DNA of 50,029 bases from positions 1 through 50,029 of the forward strand of contig CAZJZV010000011.1 in NCBI GenBank assembly GCA_964550635.1. The letters run 5' to 3'. This document shows positions 39,949 through 47,536 of the stretch, in pieces (position 1 is the stretch's first letter; the number at the start of each line of letters is the position of its first letter). Under the pieces are notes generated by a model. That model did not search any database, was not told where the DNA came from, and was given only the letters and a program-made list of their open reading frames with translations. A program made the position numbers and the translations under genes. The DNA is from RGIG4097 sp964550635 (lineage in GTDB: Bacteria > Bacillota > Clostridia > Christensenellales > CAG-917).

Positions 39949-40922
39949 CGAGAACGCTTTCAAGACGGACGGCCGGGGAAATAACCTACCTTATAGTCAT
40001 CGTATGCACCCTGTTGTTAAGGGTGGCGATAGGCGAAAATCTGCCCGAAAAAATGGGCGCGGACAGTAGCGTTTTCTTCACCTGTATCGTGCAACTTATA
40101 TGCTTTGGCGTTGTGCCTTTCTCACTCTGGTATTTTCTTCGTTCAAAACCCGCAAATCACACAATCGGCACTTTATTCTACGAATTTAACTTCAAGAAAC
40201 CGTCTTTTCGCGATATGTTGCGTTCTTTCGGCATAGGCGTTGCGATGATATATCTTGCGACAATGCTCTCGGTTTTTTGGTCTATGGTGCTTCGAGAGAT
40301 CGGGTTCGTCTATTCGTCGAGTCAGACTGAATATACGTCCGTCGGGGTGCTTCTATCCGAACTTGCGTTGACGGCTCTGCTCCCCGCGGTCTTTGAAGAG
40401 TTTACGCACAGGGGACTTCTCTTTGCGTGCTACCGCGACAGTGGTTGGAAGGTGGTTTTGTTGTCCGCCTTGCTCTTTTCTCTCATGCACCAAAATATCC
40501 GCCAAACAGGGTACACCTTTTTCGACGGACTTGTGATTGCGCTCATCGTCTATTACAGCGGTTCGATTTTCCCCGCTATCTTCGTTCACTTTCTCAACAA
40601 CGCAGTTTCGGTGCTCTGGGGATACGGCGACTACACGGGCGGTTGGCTCTCGTTTATGGGGAAGATTTCGGACTGGTTGTACGGCTCTCTTCTCGGCTAC
40701 GTCGTGGGTGCAATTCTTGCGGTCGTAGCGGTGGGGGTTATGGTGTTGTTGTTTTACCGTATGCGTAAAGACGCGGTCGCGGAAGGCAGACTCGAAGACA
40801 CCATTTTCGCAGGTGGGGACGTCGGCGCGCGTCCTATATATAAAAGCGCGCTATTCTATATCACGGTTGCGGTCGGCGTAGCGGCGACTGCGTTCACTTT
40901 TGCGTGGGGGCTTATGCGATGA
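39945..40922 (+). CDS. CPBP-family intramembrane metalloprotease, second of tandem pair
   Basis: A 325-residue paralogue of the preceding gene, overlapping it by ATGA. It has the same motifs in the same order: EEFTHRGLLFACY, FSLMHQNIRQT and HFLNNAVSV. It has about eight helices and no soluble insert as large as its partner's. The tandem, coupled arrangement suggests a two-subunit or dual-substrate system. It is also overlapped by rlmH. It occupies the place where Bacillus has the HtrC membrane protease. Confidence 0.9.
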   Translation: MTRTLSRRTAGEITYLIVIVCTLLLRVAIGENLPEKMGADSSVFFTCIVQLICFGVVPFSLWYFLRSKPANHTIGTLFYEFNFKKPSFRDMLRSFGIGVAMIYLATMLSVFWSMVLREIGFVYSSSQTEYTSVGVLLSELALTALLPAVFEEFTHRGLLFACYRDSGWKVVLLSALLFSLMHQNIRQTGYTFFDGLVIALIVYYSGSIFPAIFVHFLNNAVSVLWGYGDYTGGWLSFMGKISDWLYGSLLGYVVGAILAVVAVGVMVLLFYRMRKDAVAEGRLEDTIFAGGDVGARPIYKSALFYITVAVGVAATAFTFAWGLMR

Positions 40923-41377
40923 AAATCAATCTTATTGCAATCGGCAAAATCAAAGAAGACTACTTTTCAAACGCGGTCAAAGAGTATGCAAAACGCATTT
41001 CGAGATTTGCGGATTTTAACGTCGTGGAAATTCCCGACGCACCGCAGTCGAAATCGGCGGAAGAGCAGAGCCGTATCGAAGGAGAAAAACTCCTTGAAAA
41101 GGCAAAGGGTTATATCATTCTCTTGGACGGTAGGGGGAAGGAATTGTCAAGCGAAGGACTTGCGTCTCTCATCGACAAGAAGTGCATTGACGGTGAATGT
41201 GAGTTCAGTTTTCTCATCGGAGGCAGTCACGGACACAACGACGAAACGAGAAAAAAAGCGGATTTCATCCTGTCTTTCGGCAAGATGACTTTCCCTCATC
41301 AAATGTTCAGGGTTATGGCAAGCGAGCAGATTTATAGGGCACTCACCATAAACGCGGGTTTGCCCTATCACAAGTGA
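40919..41377 (+). CDS. rlmH: 23S rRNA pseudouridine-1915 N3-methyltransferase
   Basis: A 152-residue SPOUT methyltransferase that modifies helix 69 of 23S rRNA in assembled ribosomes. The start MKINLIAIGKIKEDYF is typical. LLDGRGKELSSEGLA and FLIGGSHGHNDETRKKAD form the S-adenosylmethionine knot, and the C-terminus ALTINAGLPYHK is nearly invariant. It starts within the stop of the upstream protease gene (ATGA). Confidence 0.97.
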   Translation: MKINLIAIGKIKEDYFSNAVKEYAKRISRFADFNVVEIPDAPQSKSAEEQSRIEGEKLLEKAKGYIILLDGRGKELSSEGLASLIDKKCIDGECEFSFLIGGSHGHNDETRKKADFILSFGKMTFPHQMFRVMASEQIYRALTINAGLPYHK

Positions 41378-41383
41378 GGTCGT

Positions 41384-41851
41384 ATGGAAGAAAAATTTAT
41401 GTTGAGAGCGATTGAACTGGCAAAGCGCAGTGCGGATGCGGACGAAGTCCCCGTCGGCGCGGTCGTCGTCAAGGACGGAGTGATAGTCGCGGAAAGTGAA
41501 AACAGAAAGGAAAGAGATAACTCTGCAACTTCCCACGCGGAAATGCTCGCTTTGAAAAAGGCAAGCGAAACGGTCGGGAATTGGTGGCTTGAAGACTGCG
41601 ACGTCTACGTAACTCTCGAACCTTGTGCAATGTGCGCTATGGCAATGGTGTTGTCAAGGGTGCGCGCGGTCTATTTCGGCGCATACGACGAAAAAACCGG
41701 TGCGTGCGGGAGCAAAATCAATATCTTCCAAGACGGACTTTTCAATCATACCGTTGAAGTCGAAGGGGGAGTTTTGCAAGAAGAATGCTCCGCTATCGTT
41801 AGCGACTTTTTCAAGAGAATGCGCGCTCGCAAAAAATCGGGTAACGACTGA
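41384..41851 (+). CDS. tadA: tRNA-specific adenosine deaminase
   Basis: A 155-residue deaminase that converts adenosine 34 to inosine in the tRNA-Arg anticodon. The zinc site is His51-Ala-Glu53 in SHAEMLALKKA and Cys81/Cys84 in PCAMCAMAM, with Glu53 as proton shuttle. The C-terminal helical part (EECSAIVSDFFKRMRARK) fits TadA rather than cytidine deaminase. It follows rlmH by 6 nt and closes the operon. Confidence 0.95.
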   Translation: MEEKFMLRAIELAKRSADADEVPVGAVVVKDGVIVAESENRKERDNSATSHAEMLALKKASETVGNWWLEDCDVYVTLEPCAMCAMAMVLSRVRAVYFGAYDEKTGACGSKINIFQDGLFNHTVEVEGGVLQEECSAIVSDFFKRMRARKKSGND

Positions 41852-41854
41852 AAA

Positions 41855-41898
41855 GTAACAAAACGTTACGTAACAAAATGCAACTTTTTGTAACAAAA
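41855..41898. repeat. three GTAACAAAA direct repeats with an embedded palindrome
   Basis: GTAACAAAA occurs at 41855-41863, 41870-41878 and 41890-41898. A perfect 10-bp palindrome GTTACGTAAC (41865-41874) overlaps the second copy. The stretch follows the tadA stop and is AT-rich. It could be a protein-binding array; no gene starts close downstream on the plus strand. Confidence 0.55.
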
Positions 41899-42050
41899 TG
41901 AAACGTAATGCGAAACAAGTCTTTCGTGACGTAATTCAATGAAGATAATTTTTCAAAAAACCGAAACAAAGGAAATGCGATAATTCTTTTGAGAAAAAGG
42001 ATAGAATGAAAAACAAAATAATCCTTTCGTGATAAATCAAGAAGACAACG

Positions 42051-42082
42051 AAAAACGCGGTGGAAAATTCCACCGCGTTTTT
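42051..42082. terminator. strong bidirectional terminator
   Basis: A perfect 15-bp stem AAAAACGCGGTGGAA / TTCCACCGCGTTTTT with a 2-nt centre, between tadA (plus) and the small exported-peptide gene (minus). Confidence 0.92.
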
Positions 42083-42094
42083 CTGCCGCAAAGA

Positions 42095-42253
42095 TCAGTT
42101 CTGTCCGTGCGCTTCGTCGGATACGTCTACGACGTATGCATCGTCGGGAAGTACTCCGTCAAAATCGACGTCTATCCCGAATACGCAGCCCAGAACGGTT
42201 GCAAGAACAGTCAAAAAAGATACCAAAGTGCATACGATTTTCTTTTTGCTCAT
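42095..42253 (-). CDS. small exported or lipid-anchored peptide, 52 residues
   Basis: The gene has AAAGGAG eight bases before its ATG, a promoter upstream and a strong terminator 12 nt after the stop, so it is very likely real. The product starts with a basic end (MSKKK), then a hydrophobic segment IVCTLVSFLTVLATVLGCVF, then an acidic tail of about 26 residues (DVDFDGVLPDDAYVVDVSDE). VLGC could serve as a lipobox with Cys23, or the whole could stay as a membrane anchor. Function unknown. Confidence 0.75.
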   Translation of the reverse strand: MSKKKIVCTLVSFLTVLATVLGCVFGIDVDFDGVLPDDAYVVDVSDEAHGQN

Positions 42254-42307
42254 AGACATTCTCCTTTACGGTTTATTTGCCCGCATCGGACAGCCTGCGA
42301 CGATGAG

Positions 42308-42337
42308 AGAATAGCACGGCGGAGAGTTGAAATTCAA
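42308..42337 (-). promoter_or_regulatory. promoter of the small exported-peptide gene
   Basis: On the minus strand, TTGAAT, an 18-bp spacer, then TATTCT, about 55 bp before the ATG at 42253. Confidence 0.6.
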
Positions 42338-42391
42338 GGATTTGTGCCAAAAACTTTGCAACTTTTCTTATCTCACCGCATACGATGAGAT

Positions 42392-43381
42392 ATGTTGGAT
42401 TTTTTCGTGATAATCAAAAAAGGCAAATTCGAGAATAAAATTCTCGGCAGAAAAACGGCGGAGTATTTAGACCGCGAATTTCCGTCTGCGAACAGAGTTG
42501 CGGATGAAAATTTTTCGCCTGCAGATATACCCGCCGACAAAACCGTCGTCGTGCTAAACACGGATATGCCCCTTGTCCGCATAGACGATATAAAACGGCT
42601 AATTGGCGCGATGAAACGAAAGGGCGTGCGTACTCTCAATTTCGGAGACGGGGACGAAGGAATATATACGGCGGGCGGTGGCGGAAAGACGGAAATCGTA
42701 TATTCCGACGTTTTTTCAAAACTCGGTAGTGCAAAATCTTATAATATAGTGTATAATACACTAAAAGGGCGGATAATCGACGGACTGCTAAACCGCGGAG
42801 TATTCATTCCGTCCCCCGAAACCACTTTCATCGACGACACCGCACAACTTGCACAAGGAAGCGTAGTGTTGCCGTTTTCTCGTATAATCGGGGAGTGCGA
42901 AATTCACGGCACGGTTGAAGGCTCGTATTTTGAAAACAGCGTCCTTCTCGAAGACGGAATATGTTCTTATTCCCACGTCGTCGGCTCGCGCATAGGCGCG
43001 CGCACGTCGGTAGGCCCTTTCGCAAGACTCAGAAATGCGGTCGTAGGGGACGGATGTAGGATAGGGGACTTCGTCGAAGTCAAGTCGTCGTCGATAGGGG
43101 ACGGGACGAAAAGCGCACACTTGACCTATATCGGTGATGCGGAAATCGGTAAGGGTACCAACGTCGGTTGCGGGACGGTGTTTTGCAACTACGACGGCAA
43201 AAACAAGCACCGCACCACAGTCGGCGACGGATGCTTCATCGGTGCAAATGTAAATCTCGTTGCGCCACTTAATATAGGCAACTACGCTTTCATCGCGGCG
43301 GGCACTACCGTCAGTGAGAGCGTGGATGACAATACGTTCACGATAGGGCGCACGCGCGCCACTTCCAAAAAGAGGGAATGA
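42392..43381 (+). CDS. GlmU-like acetyltransferase with degenerate nucleotidyltransferase domain
   Basis: A 329-residue protein. From about residue 140 on it is a left-handed beta-helix with the GlmU acetyltransferase signatures in order: GPFARLRNA, GDFVEVKSSSIGDGTKSAHLTYIGDAEIG (catalytic His in AHLTY), and CNYDGKNKHRT. The N-terminal 130 residues are much shorter than the 230-residue uridylyltransferase of GlmU. They keep only a trace (VVVLNTDMPLV) and lack the nucleotide loop LAAG-x-GTRM. It should acetylate glucosamine 1-phosphate, leaving UDP transfer to another protein; this is inference. The pth-mfd neighbours match the usual glmU locus. The start has only a weak ribosome-binding site. 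Confidence 0.82.
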   Translation: MLDFFVIIKKGKFENKILGRKTAEYLDREFPSANRVADENFSPADIPADKTVVVLNTDMPLVRIDDIKRLIGAMKRKGVRTLNFGDGDEGIYTAGGGGKTEIVYSDVFSKLGSAKSYNIVYNTLKGRIIDGLLNRGVFIPSPETTFIDDTAQLAQGSVVLPFSRIIGECEIHGTVEGSYFENSVLLEDGICSYSHVVGSRIGARTSVGPFARLRNAVVGDGCRIGDFVEVKSSSIGDGTKSAHLTYIGDAEIGKGTNVGCGTVFCNYDGKNKHRTTVGDGCFIGANVNLVAPLNIGNYAFIAAGTTVSESVDDNTFTIGRTRATSKKRE

Positions 43382-43396
43382 CCTCAAAGGAGAAAT

Positions 43397-43981
43397 ATGT
43401 ATCTCATCGTAGGACTCGGGAACCCCGGGGCAAAGTACAAAAGCACCTATCACAATATCGGATTCATGGCGGTTGACGCAGTCGCGAAAAAACTCGGCGT
43501 GAAATTCGTCAAGCAAAAAGCCACGGAATCGCACGTTGCGGAAGGAGTAATCGACGGCGTGAAATTCGTGCTTGCAAAACCCGATACGTATATGAATTTG
43601 TCGGGGAATGCAGTGCATGCACTCGTCAAAAAATACAAAGTCGACGTCAAAGAAGAACTCGTAGTCGTCTATGACGACGCCGACCTGCCCGTCGGAAAAA
43701 CGCGTATGAGAGAAGAAGGAAGCGCGGGCACTCACAACGGAATGAGAAACATAGTAGGCCGTCTCGAACGCACCGATTTCAAGCGTATGCGCATAGGCAT
43801 CAAGAACGGCGAACTAGCACAAAAGGACGTTCAACTGATTGATTTGGTGCTTTCAAAGGTCGATTATGCAGACAAACCCGCCCTTGACGAAGGTATCGCA
43901 CTCGTCGCGGACGGTATCATCGACCTACTCAAAGGCAAAGACGTTCAACGCATTGAAGAAGTCTTGAACAGAAAGAAATGA
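43397..43981 (+). CDS. pth: peptidyl-tRNA hydrolase
   Basis: A 194-residue enzyme that frees tRNA from stalled peptidyl-tRNA. VGLGNPGAKYKSTYHNIGF holds the catalytic His19. KPDTYMNLSG and VVYDDADLPVG (catalytic aspartate) follow, with GSAGTHNGMRNI in place of the usual G-G-H-N-G. The start has AAAGGAG. The last four bases overlap the mfd start (ATGA). The pth-mfd order is conserved in Bacillota. Confidence 0.97.
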   Translation: MYLIVGLGNPGAKYKSTYHNIGFMAVDAVAKKLGVKFVKQKATESHVAEGVIDGVKFVLAKPDTYMNLSGNAVHALVKKYKVDVKEELVVVYDDADLPVGKTRMREEGSAGTHNGMRNIVGRLERTDFKRMRIGIKNGELAQKDVQLIDLVLSKVDYADKPALDEGIALVADGIIDLLKGKDVQRIEEVLNRKK

Positions 43982-46900
43982 TTCCCGAACATTTGACGCT
44001 ACCACACCTTGGCGGAAAACTTTCTTGTCTTTCCGCACTTGGCGACAAACGGCTACCCGACGGCAAACTTTCATCTACCGCCGTGTTGCGACTGACCGAG
44101 GGCGCAAAAGCGCACCTTGGTTTTGCCATACCTGCCGTCAAACTCTACGTCACCGCGGACGCATTGTCCGCAACCAGCATTTTCAAAAAACTCGACTCTT
44201 ACGAAAAGGGTGAAACCATATATTTTCCTCACCGCGACGACGTGTTATTCCATAGGGGCGGAGTGGGGAACAAACTTTCCCGCGACCGCATAGTCGCGCT
44301 TTCGTCTTTCGTTGCGGGAAGTGCGGAAACTCTCGTCGTGTCCGCGGACGCACTCGTCCAAAAACTTCCCAATCCCGAGCTTTTCGACAAGTATTCTTTC
44401 ACCGTTGCCAAGGAAGATATAATCGAGCCACAGGCGGTTGCCGAAAAACTCGTAAATTCCGGTTACGTCCGTCAAGACGTGATTGCGGAAATCGGCGACT
44501 TCTCTCTGAAAGGGGATATTATCGACGTCTACGCAGTGGACGGAAAGGCATATCGAATTGACTTTTTCGATGAACTCGTCGAAGAAATCAAGCAAATCGA
44601 CGTGGAAGAAATGCGCTCCGTATGCGAAGTGGACAGGGTATTGATTTCACCCGCAGGGGAGATAATCTTCGATGAAGACGACGTCGAGAAGATAAAGAAA
44701 AAACTGTCCGCATATCCCGAAAACGACAACGCAATGAAGTTTGTGGACTCCTTGCACGCAGGCGCAAGCGAGCCGTCTGCCGTGTGGGCTATGCCCTTTT
44801 CGGACAAGTCGTATTCCGTGTTCGATTATATCGACTACGCAGCGAAAAAGTCGGGCAGACAATCCGTCGTGATTTTCGACGAGCCAAAGGCAATCAACGA
44901 AAAATTGGCAGTACTAGGCAAGGAATTTGCGGGCAGAATAAACGTCCTTGCAGAGAGCGGAGACGTGCTTCCCGAACATAACAAGGCGGTGTATTCCTAT
45001 CACGAATTCAAGCGCGCGATTTTGCTTCGCAGAAAGGTGAGTTTCACTTCCCTTGCACTCTCGAATCCCATCTTCGAGCCGACCTTGACTCTTGAGCCTA
45101 AATGCCTTCCCGTCAGCAAATATTATCTCGACGCGGGGAGCATATATAACGACCTTCGCGGATTCCGTCAAAGTGGATATAAAGTGGTGCTTGCGTGCGG
45201 TAGCGCGGAGAAAGCGAAAGCCATCGCAAGAAGCCTAAACGAAGAAGAAGTTTTCGCACGATTTAGCGAAGACGGCAACGCAACCGGGAAAGACGGAGAA
45301 GGCGTGCTCGTCACTCCTTTGGAGATTGAAAGCGGATTCTGTTATCCGCATTTGAGAATACTCGTAGTCGGCGTGTCGGAGTGCATCGGCAAACGTCACG
45401 GCGAAAGCGTCATTTCACACAAAACGCAGTTTATCGCACCAAAACAGGGTGATTATGTGGTGCATCGTGTTCACGGCATAGGTATTTGCGAAGGTACGCA
45501 AATGGTCAAAACGGGTGAATTCGAGAAAGAATTTATCGTGCTTAAATACCGTGACGGCGACACCCTTTACGTGTCTACAGATCAGACGGATAGCCTGCAA
45601 AAATTCGTCGGCGAAGAGCATCCGCGGCTCAACAAACTCGGCGGTAAAGAGTTTGAAAGAGAGAAAGAAAAGGTGCGCTCTTCCGTCAAAAAACTTGCCG
45701 TCAATCTCCTTGAACTTTACGCTATCCGTGAGAAAAAATTGGGGTTCAAATACTCCGAAGATACCGTTTGGCAAAAGGAGTTTGAAGACGATTTCCCCTA
45801 TGAAGAAACCGTCGACCAACTCAAAGCAATCGACGATATAAAAAAGGATATGGAGAGCGGAAAAATCATGGACCGCGTCGTCATAGGCGACGTCGGTTTC
45901 GGCAAGACGGAAGTCGCTTTCCGCGCCATGTTTAAGACCATTATCGACGCAAAACAGGCGGTGTTGCTCGCGCCTACGACCATTCTTGCAAGACAACACT
46001 ACGAAGCGTTGAAACCCCGTCTTGAAAAATTCGATATAGACTGCGCTTTGCTCACTCGTTTGCAGTCCACGAAAGAAAACAACGAAACCTTGAAACGCCT
46101 TGAAGACGGCACGTTGCACGTCGTGATTGCGACTCACAAAGTGCTTTCGAGCAAAGTCAAATTCAACGATCTCGGACTTCTCGTCCTCGACGAAGAACAA
46201 CGTTTCGGGGTTGACCACAAGGAAAAACTCAAAGAGAAATATCCGCAGGTCAACGTGCTAACTCTGTCCGCGACTCCCATTCCCAGAACGCTAAATATGG
46301 CACTGTCGGGGATAAGGGATATATCCATGCTCGAAACCGCGCCGAGAGGTAGGCTCCCCGTGCAGACCTACGTCACTCACTATTCGGATGCGCTCGTGAA
46401 AGACGCGGTCGCAAGAGAGTGCGCAAGGGGCGGACAGGTGCTGATACTCTTGAACGATGTGGACGGGCTCGATCTATACGCTCAAAAACTCCACTCGATA
46501 CTCGACGGCGGAGTGCGCATAATCACCGCTCACGGACAGATGAATCCCGTCGAACTCGAAAAGCGGATGAGTGCGTTTTACGACAAGCAGTACGACGTAC
46601 TCGTCTCGACGACTATCATTGAAAACGGCATAGACTTGCCCGATGCAAACACCCTTATCGTGCTTGACGCGGGGCATTTCGGGCTTGCGCAACTCTATCA
46701 ACTGCGCGGAAGGGTGGGACGGCGCGGAGTTTTGGCGCACGCATACTTCACGATACCCGAAAACGGCACTCTCTCCGAACTTGCCGAAAAACGACTTCAA
46801 GCTTTGCTTGACAACGTGGAAATCGGCAGTGGATTCAAGGTTGCGCTCAGCGATTTGAGCATACGCGGAGCGGGCAATATGCTCGGCGCGGAGCAACACG

Positions 46901-47433
46901 GTCACGTTGAAAAGGTCGGCTACGAAATGTATATCGAACTTCTCAACGAAACCATTGAAGAACTTCGCACCGGCACTGCGAAAAAGGAAGTCAAAGACGT
47001 CGTTATGCGTGTCGACGCTCCCGCCTATATCCGAGAAGGCTACGTGTCGGGTAGGGATAAAATGCGGATATACAAGGAAATCGCGACGGTGCAATCACTG
47101 TCGTCAAGGGACGCGCTCGTCGAAAAACTCACCGACGTTTACGGCGCACCCGACAAACCGCTACTCAATCTCATCAACGTATCCCTGCTCAAAAATACCG
47201 CCAAAAACTTCGACGTTTCCAAAATAACCATTGACAGAAGGGGAGCGGGCGCAAGTTTCTACGATACGGAAGTTTTCAAAAACGAAGGACTTATGCGAGC
47301 GGTCGCAACCCACGCGACAGACACCGTTTTGACGTCCACGATACCCCCGACTCTCGTCTTCGACGTGAACGGATTGTCCCCCGAAGAGCGGATAGAAAAG
47401 GTGTTGAATTTCTTCCTTTCCGCGCTCGATTGA
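43978..47433 (+). CDS. mfd: transcription-repair coupling factor
   Basis: A 1151-residue Mfd translocase that pushes stalled RNA polymerase off DNA damage and recruits UvrA. The domain order is normal: UvrB-like N-terminal modules, the CarD-like polymerase-interacting domain (QGDYVVHRVHGIGICEG, about residues 483-560), then the RecG-like motor. Walker A is GDVGFGKTEVAFRA (about 637) and the DEAD-type box is LDEEQRFG; the motor continues TLSATPIPRT and LRGRVGRRGVLAHAYF. The C-terminal TRCF domain includes MRVDAPAYIREGYV. Length is typical. Confidence 0.98.
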   Translation: MIPEHLTLPHLGGKLSCLSALGDKRLPDGKLSSTAVLRLTEGAKAHLGFAIPAVKLYVTADALSATSIFKKLDSYEKGETIYFPHRDDVLFHRGGVGNKLSRDRIVALSSFVAGSAETLVVSADALVQKLPNPELFDKYSFTVAKEDIIEPQAVAEKLVNSGYVRQDVIAEIGDFSLKGDIIDVYAVDGKAYRIDFFDELVEEIKQIDVEEMRSVCEVDRVLISPAGEIIFDEDDVEKIKKKLSAYPENDNAMKFVDSLHAGASEPSAVWAMPFSDKSYSVFDYIDYAAKKSGRQSVVIFDEPKAINEKLAVLGKEFAGRINVLAESGDVLPEHNKAVYSYHEFKRAILLRRKVSFTSLALSNPIFEPTLTLEPKCLPVSKYYLDAGSIYNDLRGFRQSGYKVVLACGSAEKAKAIARSLNEEEVFARFSEDGNATGKDGEGVLVTPLEIESGFCYPHLRILVVGVSECIGKRHGESVISHKTQFIAPKQGDYVVHRVHGIGICEGTQMVKTGEFEKEFIVLKYRDGDTLYVSTDQTDSLQKFVGEEHPRLNKLGGKEFEREKEKVRSSVKKLAVNLLELYAIREKKLGFKYSEDTVWQKEFEDDFPYEETVDQLKAIDDIKKDMESGKIMDRVVIGDVGFGKTEVAFRAMFKTIIDAKQAVLLAPTTILARQHYEALKPRLEKFDIDCALLTRLQSTKENNETLKRLEDGTLHVVIATHKVLSSKVKFNDLGLLVLDEEQRFGVDHKEKLKEKYPQVNVLTLSATPIPRTLNMALSGIRDISMLETAPRGRLPVQTYVTHYSDALVKDAVARECARGGQVLILLNDVDGLDLYAQKLHSILDGGVRIITAHGQMNPVELEKRMSAFYDKQYDVLVSTTIIENGIDLPDANTLIVLDAGHFGLAQLYQLRGRVGRRGVLAHAYFTIPENGTLSELAEKRLQALLDNVEIGSGFKVALSDLSIRGAGNMLGAEQHGHVEKVGYEMYIELLNETIEELRTGTAKKEVKDVVMRVDAPAYIREGYVSGRDKMRIYKEIATVQSLSSRDALVEKLTDVYGAPDKPLLNLINVSLLKNTAKNFDVSKITIDRRGAGASFYDTEVFKNEGLMRAVATHATDTVLTSTIPPTLVFDVNGLSPEERIEKVLNFFLSALD

Positions 47434-47464
47434 GCCTGAAATGCGCGCAACCTTGAAAAAACGC

Positions 47465-47493
47465 TTGCGTATGCGCGCTCTTGCGTGTATAAT
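47465..47493 (+). promoter_or_regulatory. promoter of the large lipoprotein gene
   Basis: TTGCGT, a 17-bp spacer, then TATAAT, about 43 bp before the ATG at 47537, which has a GGAGATAAAT site. Confidence 0.85.
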
Positions 47494-47536
47494 GTCTATA
47501 CTATTGTAAAATTATATCCGCATACGGAGATAAATT

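Noticed and set aside
42029..42388. Plus-strand open frames upstream of the GlmU-like gene
   Set aside because: They cover a terminator and the antisense of the small exported-peptide gene, and have no ribosome-binding site.
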